Shown: positions 28,600 to 38,307, numbered from the stretch's first letter. The stretch: DNA of 64,000 nt from Campylobacter helveticus (GCF_002080395.1 NZ_CP020478.1:1376886-1440885); one strand, 5' to 3'. Program-made: numbers and translations. The notes: a model not told the origin generated them from the letters alone.

Positions 28600-30022
28600 T
28601 ATTTATTTTATCAACACCCTACTTTTTAATTTTTGTGTAGCTTTTTATTTGATTTTAGCATTGCAGTGGTATTCTTACAAGCTCAAACGCATTATTTTCC
28701 ATTATCATAAACCCTTATGGCATTTATATTTTTTAGCCCTACCCTACCTCATCTTCATCACTTCTTTAGGTTTTTCTTGGCTTTCTTTAGCGTATTTTGT
28801 GCTCATTCATACGCCAATTTTATATTTTTGGCATAAAAGAATTGATAAAAAGCTTGTTTTTACCGCAAAAGTGGGGTGGTTTTTTCTCTTTGTTTTTGGC
28901 TTTAATGTCCTTTTTGCCATACTTTCTTTGCGTTTTTCTTTCCTTTATAATCTTTTAAGCCTACCTTGTGCCTTACTCGCCCTTAAAGTTTTAGGATTTT
29001 TACAAGCAAAATATTTTCTCAAAAAAGCTAAAAATAAAATTCTAAAAAATCCCAACCTAACCATCATACTCATCACGGCAAGTTTTGGAAAAACGAGCAT
29101 TAAAAATTTCCTTTATGAACTTTTAAAAGATGATTTCATCACAAGCAAAAGTCCAAGAAGTGTCAATACACTAATGGGTATAGTGAAAGACATTAATGAA
29201 AATTTAAAAGATGATACGCAAATTTATATCGCAGAAGCTGGAGCTAGACTTAGAGGTGATATTTTAGAATTAAGCGATTTTTTAGAGCCTCAAATTTGCA
29301 TTATAGGCGAGATTGGTGGAGCACATTTAGAATATTTTAAAAATATAGAAAACACTAGGGAAACAAAGCTTGAAGCCTTACAATCCAAAAGATTAAAACA
29401 AGCTTTTTTACACTCAAGCACTCTCAAAAAAGATGAAGAAAATATCAAAATTTACGACATCTTGCTTCTTAATTCTCACTCAAATCTTGAAGGACTTGAA
29501 TTTTCTATGCGTTTAAACGAAAAAGAAGAGCATTTTAAGAGCTCTATTTTAGGTGCTTTTAATGCAGAAAATTTATGTGCTTGTGTGTGTTGTGCAAATT
29601 TTTTAGGCATAAAACTTGAAAAAATCAAAGAGCAAATCGCGAATCTAAAAGCCGTAGAACACCGCCTACAAATCATATCAAAAGAACCGAAATTTATCAT
29701 TGACGATGGTTTTAATGGAAATTTTAAAGGTATGAGTGAGAGCTATCAATTAGCTAAAACTTATAAGGGGCGTAGAATTTTAGTTACTCCGGGCATTATT
29801 GAGGGAGGCGAAGAGGACAATATAAAACTTGCCAAAATCATCAACGAAAGTTTTGATTTAGCCATTATCTCAGCTCACATTAACGCAACACTTTTTGAAA
29901 AAGAGCTTAAAATTAACAAAATCATTTTAAAAGAAAAAGCCGAACTCGTGCAAATTTTAGCCAAACACACGAAAAACGGCGACTTAATTCTCTTTTCAAA
30001 TGATGCGCCAAGTTATTTATAA
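28589..30022 (+). CDS. murF: MurF, UDP-MurNAc-tripeptide--D-Ala-D-Ala ligase
   Basis: 477 residues. An unusual N-terminal part of about 140 residues holds four hydrophobic segments, followed by a Mur-ligase ATP loop (ITASFGKTSIKNF), AGARLRGDI and a C-terminal domain with IIDDGFNGN. It adds D-Ala-D-Ala to the precursor. The membrane-anchored N-terminus is a feature I recall from epsilonproteobacterial MurF. The loop reads SFGKTS in place of the common GSxGKT. Confidence 0.9.
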   Translation: MLHSIYFINTLLFNFCVAFYLILALQWYSYKLKRIIFHYHKPLWHLYFLALPYLIFITSLGFSWLSLAYFVLIHTPILYFWHKRIDKKLVFTAKVGWFFLFVFGFNVLFAILSLRFSFLYNLLSLPCALLALKVLGFLQAKYFLKKAKNKILKNPNLTIILITASFGKTSIKNFLYELLKDDFITSKSPRSVNTLMGIVKDINENLKDDTQIYIAEAGARLRGDILELSDFLEPQICIIGEIGGAHLEYFKNIENTRETKLEALQSKRLKQAFLHSSTLKKDEENIKIYDILLLNSHSNLEGLEFSMRLNEKEEHFKSSILGAFNAENLCACVCCANFLGIKLEKIKEQIANLKAVEHRLQIISKEPKFIIDDGFNGNFKGMSESYQLAKTYKGRRILVTPGIIEGGEEDNIKLAKIINESFDLAIISAHINATLFEKELKINKIILKEKAELVQILAKHTKNGDLILFSNDAPSYL

Positions 30023-30083
30023 CCTTAAACTCTTTTTAACCCTTAAAATTCTATAATCAAAGATTAAAAATTAAAGGGAAAAA

Positions 30084-30347
30084 ATGGATATATTTGATTC
30101 TATGTTTAACAAAAGCCCTCAAGAAAAATTCTTAGAAATCGTGCAAAATGGAAATCTAGGAGCATTAGAAAAAACATTTGAAAATTTCTTTGCGGAATAC
30201 ATCGCTATGGTTGAGCTTTTGGAAAAGCAAGGTTTAAACGAAAATGATGTTAAAAATTTCATTTTGGAAAATAATGAATTGATAGAACAAAGACAAAATG
30301 ACATTTATATAGAACTTGGAGCGAAAATTCTAGGACACGAGGGCTAA
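30084..30347 (+). CDS. DUF2018-family small protein
   Basis: 87 residues, acidic and all-helical by composition (FLEIVQNGNLGALEKTFENFF). It matches the epsilonproteobacterial DUF2018 family as I remember it. No motif suggests a reaction. It follows a 61-base gap after murF with AAAGGG before the start, and is one base from the next gene. Confidence 0.75.
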   Translation: MDIFDSMFNKSPQEKFLEIVQNGNLGALEKTFENFFAEYIAMVELLEKQGLNENDVKNFILENNELIEQRQNDIYIELGAKILGHEG

Positions 30348-30854
30348 ATGAAAATTTTTGTCTTAACACTCTTTTTAATGACAAGCATTTTTGGCTCAAC
30401 ACCCATATTTGAGCATACTTATAAATTTGAATTAAAAAAAGATGAGAGAGCAAGTGTGCAAATCAAAGAACTTGGCTTTGAAGATAAGGTGCAAAATTTT
30501 GACTTTTATTGGACTCTTTTTGATAACACAAACATTGTGGTGCATTCTAAATTTAGGAAATATCCAAGACAACTCATTCTTTCTTTACGCAGAAATTTAA
30601 ACTGGGCTTCGCAAACATTGATTCCTGATTATCAAAATCCTCACATTGATAGAGCGAGGTTGATTTTAGAATTTAGCGATTATAAAAAGGGGATTGCAAC
30701 TTTTACGATTTATATTGAAGATAAAGATTCTAGGCTTATGGTTGAATTTTTAGACCCGCATAAAATGCCTTTAAAAAATCCCCCTCAAAATAATCAAATC
30801 GTGCCTATGATAGATTTAAACCAACCACAAACAACACCACCAAATAAGGAATAA
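30348..30854 (+). CDS. Putative exported (periplasmic) protein
   Basis: 168 residues with a signal peptide (MKIFVLTLFLMTSIFGS). The mature part is beta-rich (TYKFELKKDERASVQI, FDFYWTLFDNTNIVVHSKF) and ends in a Pro/Gln-rich tail. I recognise no family. It begins immediately after the DUF2018 gene and ends two bases before the prenyl synthase, so it belongs to that operon. Confidence 0.75.
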   Translation: MKIFVLTLFLMTSIFGSTPIFEHTYKFELKKDERASVQIKELGFEDKVQNFDFYWTLFDNTNIVVHSKFRKYPRQLILSLRRNLNWASQTLIPDYQNPHIDRARLILEFSDYKKGIATFTIYIEDKDSRLMVEFLDPHKMPLKNPPQNNQIVPMIDLNQPQTTPPNKE

Positions 30855-30856
30855 AA

Positions 30857-31750
30857 GTGCAAGAGATTGATAATATCATACAAACTTACTTAAAAGAGCT
30901 TTCCTACGAGCCTATTTTAACAATGCTTGCCAAAACAAGTTCGGGCAAAAAACTCCGCTCAAAACTACTTTTAAGCATAGCAGGGGAAAGTAAAGAAGCC
31001 TATAATTTATGTGCGATTATTGAGCTAATTCATCTTGCTAGTTTGCTTCACGATGACATCATTGACGAGAGCGATTTAAGGCGTGGAGCAAAATCAATCA
31101 ACGCGGAATTTGGGGCGAAAAATGCCCTAATGCTTGGCGATATTCTATACTCTAAAGCTTTTTATGAGCTTTCCAAGCAAGAAAAAAATATCGCTCAAAA
31201 TCTTTCAAATGCCGTTTGCAAACTTGCCATAGGTGAGCTTATGGATGTTGATTTAAGCAAAAAATTTAATGAAAACAAAGATGCTTATTTGACGATGATT
31301 TACCATAAAACCGCCGTTTTAATTGAGGCAAGTGCAAAGTGTGGGGCTATGTTAGCAAAGCTCGATGAAGAAGCTTTTGGTGCGTATGGAAAAAATTTGG
31401 GACTAGCCTTTCAAATTGTTGATGATGTGCTTGACATCACAAGCGACGAAGCTACACTTGGAAAGCCTTCGCTAAGCGATTTTAAAGAGGGTAAAACGAC
31501 CTTAGCCTACATTTATCTCTATGAAATTTCAAACGAAAATGACAAAGAAAAATTAAAAAATTTATTCAAAAAAGACTTAAATGAAGAAGAAAAAGCGTGG
31601 TTAAAGCAGCAATTTACAGAAAAAAATGTGATAGAAAAAAGTATAATAGAGGCAAAAAGATATGGAAATTTAAGTCTAGAAGCGATTAAAAAATACAAAA
31701 ACGAAAAGCTTGAAACCATCGTAAAAGCTTTGATAGATAGGAATTTTTAA
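30857..31750 (+). CDS. Polyprenyl diphosphate synthase
   Basis: 297 residues, GTG start after AGGAATAAAA. Both Asp-rich motifs are present: LLHDDIIDESDLRR (first) and IVDDVLDITSDE (second), plus KTA at the chain-length region. Trans-prenyltransferases of this length make octaprenyl or farnesyl diphosphate. Its linkage with ubiD and haem genes, and the residues before the first Asp motif, favour a long-chain product for menaquinone. Overlaps hemA by one base. Confidence 0.9.
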   Translation: MQEIDNIIQTYLKELSYEPILTMLAKTSSGKKLRSKLLLSIAGESKEAYNLCAIIELIHLASLLHDDIIDESDLRRGAKSINAEFGAKNALMLGDILYSKAFYELSKQEKNIAQNLSNAVCKLAIGELMDVDLSKKFNENKDAYLTMIYHKTAVLIEASAKCGAMLAKLDEEAFGAYGKNLGLAFQIVDDVLDITSDEATLGKPSLSDFKEGKTTLAYIYLYEISNENDKEKLKNLFKKDLNEEEKAWLKQQFTEKNVIEKSIIEAKRYGNLSLEAIKKYKNEKLETIVKALIDRNF

Positions 31751-33000
31751 TGCATTATTTTTGCATCAGTTTCACACATAAAAACACAGATTTAACCTTA
31801 AGAGAAAAGCTTTCTTTAAATGACGAAACAAAAAAAAGCGAATTTTTAAAACTCGTCCTTTCCAAAGAAAACATCATAGAAAGCTTAGTGATAAGCACTT
31901 GTAACCGCGTGGAAATTTTAGCCTTTGTTGAAGATTTAGAACAAGTTAGTAAGCACATCATAACAGCACTTGCCCTACTTTGCGAGGTGGATAAAAATGA
32001 TTTGACAAAAAGAGCAGATATTTTTGAAGATAGCGGAGCAATCCACCATCTTTTTTCGGTCGCAAGCTCACTTGATAGCCTAGTCATAGGAGAAACGCAA
32101 ATCACAGGTCAAATAAAAAACGCCTTTCATTTTGCTAAAAATTTGGGATTTTGTGGCGATAATCTAGCCTTTGCCCTACATCACGCCTTTAAATGTGCGG
32201 CAAAAGTAAGAAATCAAACGCAAATTTCTAAAAACCCCATTTCAGTCGCCTCAGTCGCAGTCGCTAAGGCAAAAGAGCTTTTAGATTTATCTCAAAAAAA
32301 AGCAGTTGTTATAGGTGCTGGCGAAATGGCACAATTAGCCTGTAAGCATCTTTTGCAAACTGGAGCAAAACTAGTCATTTTAAATCGCGACATACAAAAA
32401 GCACGAGAATTGAGCGAAGAATTAAAATGTGAATTTGACAGCCTTGAAAATCTGCCAAACTACCTTAACACACACGAGCTTTTTTTCTCGGCAACTAATG
32501 CAAATCACGCTATTATCACGGATAAAATGATTAAGAGCGTGGAATTTAAGCGTTATTTTTTCGACATCGCTGTGCCAAGAGATATTGAGCTTGACGAAAA
32601 TGATAATGTAAAAGTTTTTGCAGTCGATGATTTGGAAGAAGTCGTGCGTAAAAACTTGGCTTTAAGAGAATGCGAAGCTGGTATAGCGTATAGCATCATA
32701 GGGGCGATGACAACAGAATTTTTTAAAACACTTAGCGATTTAACCCTAACACCCACCATCAAAGCATTGAGGCTAAAAGCTAAGGAATGCGCCTCCAAAC
32801 AACTTCAAATCGCTCTTTCAAAAGGTTATTTAAAAAAATCTGACGAAGAAGAAGCAAGAAAGCTCATCCATCAAACTTTTAAAGCTTTTTTGCACGAGCC
32901 AACACTAAATTTAAAGCATTTGCAAGGCAAAAAAAGCGAGGAAATTATCCATTCTTTAAACTATCTTTTTAATTTAGGAGAGCATAATGAAACTAAGTAA
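31750..33000 (+). CDS. hemA: Glutamyl-tRNA reductase
   Basis: 416 residues; catalyses the first step of the C5 haem pathway. The catalytic Cys51 is in ISTCNRVEIL, GETQITGQIK and the NADPH loop VIGAGEMAQLA follow, and the C-terminal dimerisation helices are present. hemC of the same pathway is three genes downstream. It overlaps proS by 14 bases. Confidence 0.97.
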   Translation: MHYFCISFTHKNTDLTLREKLSLNDETKKSEFLKLVLSKENIIESLVISTCNRVEILAFVEDLEQVSKHIITALALLCEVDKNDLTKRADIFEDSGAIHHLFSVASSLDSLVIGETQITGQIKNAFHFAKNLGFCGDNLAFALHHAFKCAAKVRNQTQISKNPISVASVAVAKAKELLDLSQKKAVVIGAGEMAQLACKHLLQTGAKLVILNRDIQKARELSEELKCEFDSLENLPNYLNTHELFFSATNANHAIITDKMIKSVEFKRYFFDIAVPRDIELDENDNVKVFAVDDLEEVVRKNLALRECEAGIAYSIIGAMTTEFFKTLSDLTLTPTIKALRLKAKECASKQLQIALSKGYLKKSDEEEARKLIHQTFKAFLHEPTLNLKHLQGKKSEEIIHSLNYLFNLGEHNETK

Positions 33001-34699
33001 ATTTTACGCACCAACACTCAAAGAAGCTCCAAAAGATGCAATTTTACCCAGCCATATTTTCTTAACAAGAGCAGGCTTTATCGAACAAAATGGAAGCGGA
33101 CTTTATAATTTTTTGCCCCTTGGTAAAATGGTTTTAAACAAAATAGAAAGCATCATAAGGGAAGAAATGAGCAATGCTGGGGCATTAGAAACAAGTCTTA
33201 GTTTCACCACTCCAGCTTCATTGTGGCAAGAAAGTGGGCGTTATAATGTCTTTGGGAAAGAACTTTTACGCTTTAAAGATAGAAAAGAAAACGACTTTGT
33301 TTTAGGACCAACGCACGAAGAAGCTATGGTAAATGTCGTTAAAAATAAAATCACAAGCTATAAACAACTCCCCCTTAATCTCTATCAAATAGGCTTAAAA
33401 TTTAGAGATGAAGCAAGACCGCGTTTTGGGCTTTTAAGATGTCGCGAATTTATAATGAAAGACGCGTATAGCTTTCACAAAAATGAAGAGGATTTGGGGC
33501 ACGAATTTGAAAATATGCACGAAGCTTACAGCAGAATTTTAAAAAGACTTGGGCTTGATTTTAGAGTTGTTGAGGCTGATAGTGGAGCGATTGGAGGAAG
33601 CGGGAGTAAGGAATTTATGATTTTAGCTAAAAACGGCGAAGATGACATTATACTTTGCTCAAAGTGCGACTATGCGGCAAATGTAGAAGCAGCAAAAAGA
33701 GCAAAAAAAACCTGTGATAAAGAACGCCCTGAAGCAAATTTCGCAAGCAAATTTCACACGCCAGATATTAAAACCATCGAAAATTTAGCGAATTTTTTTA
33801 AAATCGATACATTTTATACCATTAAAGCCGTAGTAAAAAAGGCAATTTATGAAAACGAAAATAAGCTCATCGTCTTTTTTATAAGGGGTTGCGATGATTT
33901 ACAAGAAACAAAAGCGCAAAACGCCTGCAAGGCTTTGGAATTAGTCGATGCAAGTGATGAAGAGCTTAAAAATGTAGGGTTAAATGCGGGATTTATCGGT
34001 TTTATAGGGCTTAAAAATGTTGATTTTTATGTTGATAATGAACTCAAAAACGAAAAGCAAATGATAATGGGTGCAAACGAGAAAGATTATCATCTCATCG
34101 GCATTGATGTTGTCAATTTAAACGAAGAGCGTTTTAAAGATTTGATAGAGGTTAAAGAGGGGGACTGCTGCGCTAAATGTAAAAGTAAGCTTGTCAAAAG
34201 CAAAGGGATAGAAGTGGGACACATTTTTAAGCTTGGCACAAAATATTCCAGTGCGATGAATGCAAATTTTTTAGATGAAAATGGCAAAGCTAAGCCTTTT
34301 TATATGGGGTGTTATGGTATGGGTGTGAGTCGCCTAGTTGCCGTTGCTGTAGAGGCTAGCCACGATGAAAAGGGTATCATTTGGCAGGAAGCACTTAGCC
34401 CCTTTAAACTTGTCATCATCATCTCAAATACCAAAGACGAAAAAGCTCTTAATCTAGGCACTCACCTGTATGAAAATTTGAAAAAACTAGACATCAATGT
34501 GCTTTTGGATGATAGAAATGAAAGATACGGGGTTAAGATGAACGATTTTGAGTTAATGGGCTTCACTCACGCTTTAATTTTAGGTAAAGACTTGGAAAAT
34601 AATGAAATTCAGCTTGTGAAAAGAAAAGATTTGGTCAAAATAAAACTGAAAGCAAATGAGGCTTTAGAAGAGCTTAAAAAGGTTTTAATATGCCTTTAA
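32987..34699 (+). CDS. proS: Prolyl-tRNA synthetase
   Basis: 570-residue class II synthetase of the bacterial type: N-terminal LTRAGFIEQNGSGLYNFLPLG, motif 2 FRDEARPRFGLLRCREF, an inserted editing (YbaK-like) domain between about 230 and 380, and motif 3 GMGVSRLVA. The C-terminal anticodon domain is present (LLDDRNERYGVKMNDFELMG). Overlaps hemA and FxsA genes at its two ends. Confidence 0.97.
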   Translation: MKLSKFYAPTLKEAPKDAILPSHIFLTRAGFIEQNGSGLYNFLPLGKMVLNKIESIIREEMSNAGALETSLSFTTPASLWQESGRYNVFGKELLRFKDRKENDFVLGPTHEEAMVNVVKNKITSYKQLPLNLYQIGLKFRDEARPRFGLLRCREFIMKDAYSFHKNEEDLGHEFENMHEAYSRILKRLGLDFRVVEADSGAIGGSGSKEFMILAKNGEDDIILCSKCDYAANVEAAKRAKKTCDKERPEANFASKFHTPDIKTIENLANFFKIDTFYTIKAVVKKAIYENENKLIVFFIRGCDDLQETKAQNACKALELVDASDEELKNVGLNAGFIGFIGLKNVDFYVDNELKNEKQMIMGANEKDYHLIGIDVVNLNEERFKDLIEVKEGDCCAKCKSKLVKSKGIEVGHIFKLGTKYSSAMNANFLDENGKAKPFYMGCYGMGVSRLVAVAVEASHDEKGIIWQEALSPFKLVIIISNTKDEKALNLGTHLYENLKKLDINVLLDDRNERYGVKMNDFELMGFTHALILGKDLENNEIQLVKRKDLVKIKLKANEALEELKKVLICL

Positions 34700-35076
34700 A
34701 ATTTTCTTTGGGGGCACCATTTTTTATCGCTGAAATTATCGCTTGCGTACTTTTCATCTTAATTTTTGGCTTTGGGAATTTTTTAATTTTTATGCTTTTA
34801 AGTATGATAGCTGGAGTAGTGCTTTTGGCATTATTTTGGAGGAATATGTTAAATTTTCAAATGGGGAATTTGAAAGACACACTCAAGCAATTTGCTTTTG
34901 TAATCGCAGGTTTTTTATTTTTAATCCCCGGTATTTTAAGTTCTGTTTTTGGCATTTTGGTGCTTGTTTTTGGACTAGTTTTTCAAACAGGGATACAAAC
35001 AAATTTTCACAAAAAAGAAAAAAAAGAAAATACTGAAGAAATCATCGATGTAGAAGTGATAGAGGATAGAAAATGA
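34690..35076 (+). CDS. FxsA-family membrane protein
   Basis: 128 residues. Two N-terminal membrane segments (FFIAEIIACVLFILIFGF, LLSMIAGVVLLALFW) and one later (FAFVIAGFLFLIPGILSSVF) with the Pro-Gly turn typical of FxsA, then a charged cytoplasmic tail. FxsA in E. coli relieves F-plasmid exclusion of T7; its cellular role is unclear. It overlaps proS and hemC by ten and four bases. Confidence 0.85.
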   Translation: MPLKFSLGAPFFIAEIIACVLFILIFGFGNFLIFMLLSMIAGVVLLALFWRNMLNFQMGNLKDTLKQFAFVIAGFLFLIPGILSSVFGILVLVFGLVFQTGIQTNFHKKEKKENTEEIIDVEVIEDRK

Positions 35077-35999
35077 AAAAACTAATCATAGCAACTAGAA
35101 AAAGTCCGTTGGCTTTGTGGCAGAGTGAATTCGTGGCGGATGTTTTGAGAAAAACACACGATATAGAAGTATGTTTGGAGGGTTTTAGCACTAAAGGCGA
35201 TGTGCTTTTAGATAGCCCTTTAGCTAAGATAGGTGGCAAGGGACTTTTTACCAAAGAGCTTGAAAATGCTATGCTGGAGGGAAAGGCTCATTTGGCTGTG
35301 CATAGTTTAAAAGATGTGCCAAGCTTATTGCCGCAAGGCTTGGTTTTGGCTGCGCTGACAAAAAGGGAGGAGGATAACGACTCTTTGCTGAGTGAGCGTT
35401 ATGAAAATTTAAATGCCTTACCGCAAAATGCTAAGGTTGGCACGACTAGTCTAAGGCGAAAAATGCAGCTTTTAAATTTGCGTCCGGATTTGCAAATTAT
35501 AAGTTTAAGGGGTAATGTTAATTCCCGTCTTGAGAAGTTAAAGCGAGGCGAATTTGATGCCATCGTTTTGGCGAGTGCTGGGGTGAAGCGTTTAGGGCTT
35601 GATAAAGAGGTAAAATTCATTTATCAATTTAGCAAAGATGAGCTAGTGCCAGCGGCGGCACAAGGAATTTTAGGTATTGAAAGCCCACAAGATGAGGATA
35701 TTTTGCAATTTTTAAAATGTCTTAACGATGAAAAAGCCATCATAGAAAGCACCATTGAGCGTGATTTTATCCGTGTTTTGGAGGGAGGCTGTCAAGTGCC
35801 TATCGGTATCAATGCGGAGTTAAAAGGAGAGCAAATTACAGTGCGAGCGATTTTAGGGCTTCCTGATGGTAGTGAAATGTTACGCGAAAAAAGAATCATC
35901 TTAAAAAGAAATTTTCAGGGTTTTGGTGAAAGTTTGGCGCTTGAGTTTATCAAGCGAGGGGCTAAGGAGCTTTTGCAAAGAGCTGAGGCTATGGTATGA
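35073..35999 (+). CDS. hemC: Porphobilinogen deaminase
   Basis: 308 residues. IIATRKSPLALWQ at the N-terminus, HSLKDVPS and GTTSLRRKMQLL around the active site, and GGCQVPIG holding the Cys that carries the dipyrromethane cofactor. It joins four porphobilinogens into hydroxymethylbilane. Same operon as hemA. Its start overlaps the FxsA gene stop and its end overlaps ubiD (ATGAG). Confidence 0.97.
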   Translation: MKKLIIATRKSPLALWQSEFVADVLRKTHDIEVCLEGFSTKGDVLLDSPLAKIGGKGLFTKELENAMLEGKAHLAVHSLKDVPSLLPQGLVLAALTKREEDNDSLLSERYENLNALPQNAKVGTTSLRRKMQLLNLRPDLQIISLRGNVNSRLEKLKRGEFDAIVLASAGVKRLGLDKEVKFIYQFSKDELVPAAAQGILGIESPQDEDILQFLKCLNDEKAIIESTIERDFIRVLEGGCQVPIGINAELKGEQITVRAILGLPDGSEMLREKRIILKRNFQGFGESLALEFIKRGAKELLQRAEAMV

Positions 36000-37795
36000 G
36001 AAGATTTATTGAAATTTTAAAAGAAAATGACTTATTAAGAGTGATTGACGAGCCTTTAGATGTGGAGCTTGAAATCCCCCACATCGCCTATATCGAGGCG
36101 AAGAAATTTGAAGAGGGCAAGGCTTTACTTTTTACCCAGCCCGTAAGGGATAAAAAGCCTTATGCTTATCCTGTGTTGATGAATACTTTTTGCAATAAAA
36201 AGGCTCTAAATTTAGCCTTTGGGAGGGATTTTGAAGAAGTGGCTGCTGAGTTAGCGGAACTTACAAAGCTTCACATTCCAACGACTTTAAAAGCGAAATT
36301 TGATTTTTTAGCCCAGCTTTCAAAACTGCGTTTTGCACCGCCAAAAAGACTTAAAAAAGAAAAAGCTTTGTATCATTATGAGCTTTTATCTAGTTTGAAG
36401 GAATTGCCTATTTTAAAAACTTGGAAGCTTGACGCGGATAAATTTATCACTATGGGACAGGTTTATACGCAAAGTCTTGACAAAACACAAAATAATTTAG
36501 GAATGTATCGTTTGCAAGTTAGTGGAGATAATGAGCTTTTAATGCACTGGCAAATTCACAAAGATGCGGCGAATTTTTGCAGAGCCTATAAAGAAGCAGG
36601 ACTTTCAAAAATGCCCGTAAGCATAGCCATAGGTGGCGACCCACTTTATATATGGTGCGCACAAGCTCCGCTTCCAAAAGGCATTTTCGAGCTTTTACTT
36701 TATGGCTTCATTAAAAAGCAAAATGCAAAGCTTACGCCGTGCGAAAATGGTATTTTCGTCCCTTATGATAGTGATTTTGTGATTGAGGGTTTTGTGGATT
36801 TAGAAAATTTTAAGCTCGAGGGTCCTTTTGGAGACCATACGGGCTTTTATACTCCGCCTGAGCTTTTCCCTGTGATGAAAGTGGAAAAAATTTATGCTAA
36901 AAAAGACGCCATTTATCAAGCCACGGTCGTGGGAAAACCGCCTTTGGAAGATAGGATTATGGCATTAGCGACAGAGAGGGTTTTTTTACCGCTTTTGCAA
37001 ACGAGCGTGCCTGATTTACTTGATTATAAAATGCCAGAAAATGGCGTCTTTCATAATCTCATCTTGGCTAAAATCGACACGCATTATCCAGCCCACGCAC
37101 AGCAGATTATGCACGCACTTTGGGGGGTGGGGCAGATGAGCTTTGTTAAACACGCCATTTTTGTGGATAAAAACGCCCCTGCGTTAGAAGATTATGAGAG
37201 CTTAATCCCTTACATTTTAAACCGCTTTGATGTGGAGAAAATTTGCATTAGTGAGGGCATTTGCGACCAGCTTGACCACGCTTCTCCAAATGCTTGTTTT
37301 GGAGGTAAGGCGGCACTTGATGCGACTTTGAAATCAAGCGTAGAAGAGCTTGAAATTTTAGACGATGTGAATCTTAAGGGCTTTTTTGAAAAAGAGCTTG
37401 AAATTTATGATTTAAAGCAGTTTTATAAAAAATGTAAAAGTCCTATCGTCTGCATTTTGCTGGATAAAAAAGAGAGCATTGAAGAAAGCTTTACAAAGCT
37501 TTTAAGATTTAAGAAGCATTTTAGAATTCTCATCTTTTTAGATAAAGAAAATCACTTGGATAATCCTTATATGCTTCTTTGGCGTGTGGTGAATAATATA
37601 GACGCTAAAAGGGATATTTTCATCAAAAATGGGCGTATTGCCTTAAACGCCACAGCGAAAAATCACTTCGAAAATTACAAAAGAGAGTGGCCAAGGCAAA
37701 CGGATTGTTCTAAAGAGATGGTGGATAGCCTTATCTTGCGTAAGATTATCGAAGATGACAAAAAACTTTTTGATAAATTTGAAATTTTTGGCTGA
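35996..37795 (+). CDS. ubiD: UbiD-family decarboxylase
   Basis: 599 residues, the length of UbiD-type prenylated-FMN decarboxylases. The family region EGPFGDHTGFYTPP, and the earlier NLGMYRLQV with metal/cofactor residues, are clear. In Campylobacter, which has menaquinone and no ubiquinone, the enzyme probably acts in the futalosine-type menaquinone route; that is inference. A G6 run at 37131 is in frame. Last gene of the run, ending in a GGCTGA stem. Confidence 0.9.
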   Translation: MRRFIEILKENDLLRVIDEPLDVELEIPHIAYIEAKKFEEGKALLFTQPVRDKKPYAYPVLMNTFCNKKALNLAFGRDFEEVAAELAELTKLHIPTTLKAKFDFLAQLSKLRFAPPKRLKKEKALYHYELLSSLKELPILKTWKLDADKFITMGQVYTQSLDKTQNNLGMYRLQVSGDNELLMHWQIHKDAANFCRAYKEAGLSKMPVSIAIGGDPLYIWCAQAPLPKGIFELLLYGFIKKQNAKLTPCENGIFVPYDSDFVIEGFVDLENFKLEGPFGDHTGFYTPPELFPVMKVEKIYAKKDAIYQATVVGKPPLEDRIMALATERVFLPLLQTSVPDLLDYKMPENGVFHNLILAKIDTHYPAHAQQIMHALWGVGQMSFVKHAIFVDKNAPALEDYESLIPYILNRFDVEKICISEGICDQLDHASPNACFGGKAALDATLKSSVEELEILDDVNLKGFFEKELEIYDLKQFYKKCKSPIVCILLDKKESIEESFTKLLRFKKHFRILIFLDKENHLDNPYMLLWRVVNNIDAKRDIFIKNGRIALNATAKNHFENYKREWPRQTDCSKEMVDSLILRKIIEDDKKLFDKFEIFG

Positions 37796-37805
37796 GTTTT
37801 CAGCC
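37790..37805 (+). terminator. Stem-loop at the ubiD stop
   Basis: GGCTGA (37790-37795) pairs with TCAGCC (37800-37805) around GTTT. The stem contains the ubiD stop codon. A pyrimidine-rich run follows, without a clean U tract. Confidence 0.5.
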
Positions 37806-37827
37806 AAGCTCTTCCTTTAAACTTCAT

Positions 37828-37846
37828 TTGGCACACTTTTTGCTTA
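37828..37846 (+). promoter_or_regulatory. Sigma-54 promoter for flaG-fliD-fliS
   Basis: TTGGCACACTTTTTGCTTA has the -24 GG (37830-37831) and -12 GC (37842-37843) separated by exactly ten bases, matching TGGCAC-N5-TTGC. Transcription would start near 37855, about 90 bases before flaG. A weaker sigma-28-like CGATAT sits at 37909-37914 without a TAAA box at the right distance. FlgR, encoded in this window, is the expected activator. Confidence 0.85.
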
Positions 37847-37945
37847 TATTTTATAAAGAAATTTTCTAAATTTTTTGTTTTTATGTGTTTAGAAAATTTT
37901 TATATAGTCGATATAAAGAGTAGAAATTTTAAAAAGGATTTTAAA

Positions 37946-38306
37946 ATGGAAATATCGAAGGCAACAGCAAGGCAGCAAATGGACTTGGTCTCAAATGCAA
38001 AGAGTTCCAGCACTGCTGATAATGCCTCAAAAATAGAGGCAAACAACAAAGCGACTATGCAATCTGAGCAGGGAAAGCAAAGTTTTGCAGAAAGGTTACA
38101 AGATGTCGCGCAAAAGCTCAACGAGCAAGCGCAGACTTTAAACACGGATGTGCATTTTGGCTATAACGACAAGATAAATTCAATGTATCTTAGCGTTACG
38201 GAAAAAAGCACAGGTAGAGATACGCCAAATTCCAAGTGAAGAGGCGATGAGATTAGCCGAGCACTTTAAAGAGGTGATAGGTATGATATTTGATAAGGAG
38301 AGTTAA
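37946..38306 (+). pseudogene. flaG: FlaG, frameshifted as sequenced
   Basis: From ATG 37946 (AAAAAGGATT in front) the frame reads MEISKATARQQ, the FlaG start, and stops early at 38239 after 97 residues. The missing FlaG C-terminal domain is intact in the next frame: EIRQIPSEEAMRLAEHFK, ending at TAA 38306, one base before the fliD start. The switch point is at or beside an A6 run (38202-38207); five A's would give the smooth join SVTEKAQVEIRQIPS. FlaG is a small flagellar protein linked to filament length. This is a slipped homopolymer: a real mutation, a phase-off state or a sequencing error. Confidence 0.85.
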
Positions 38307-38307
38307 G

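Noticed and set aside
37131-37136. G6 run in ubiD
   Set aside because: Too short for frequent slippage.
37909-37914. Second sigma-28 promoter before flaG
   Set aside because: CGATAT present but no TAAA at the right distance; kept only as a weak note.
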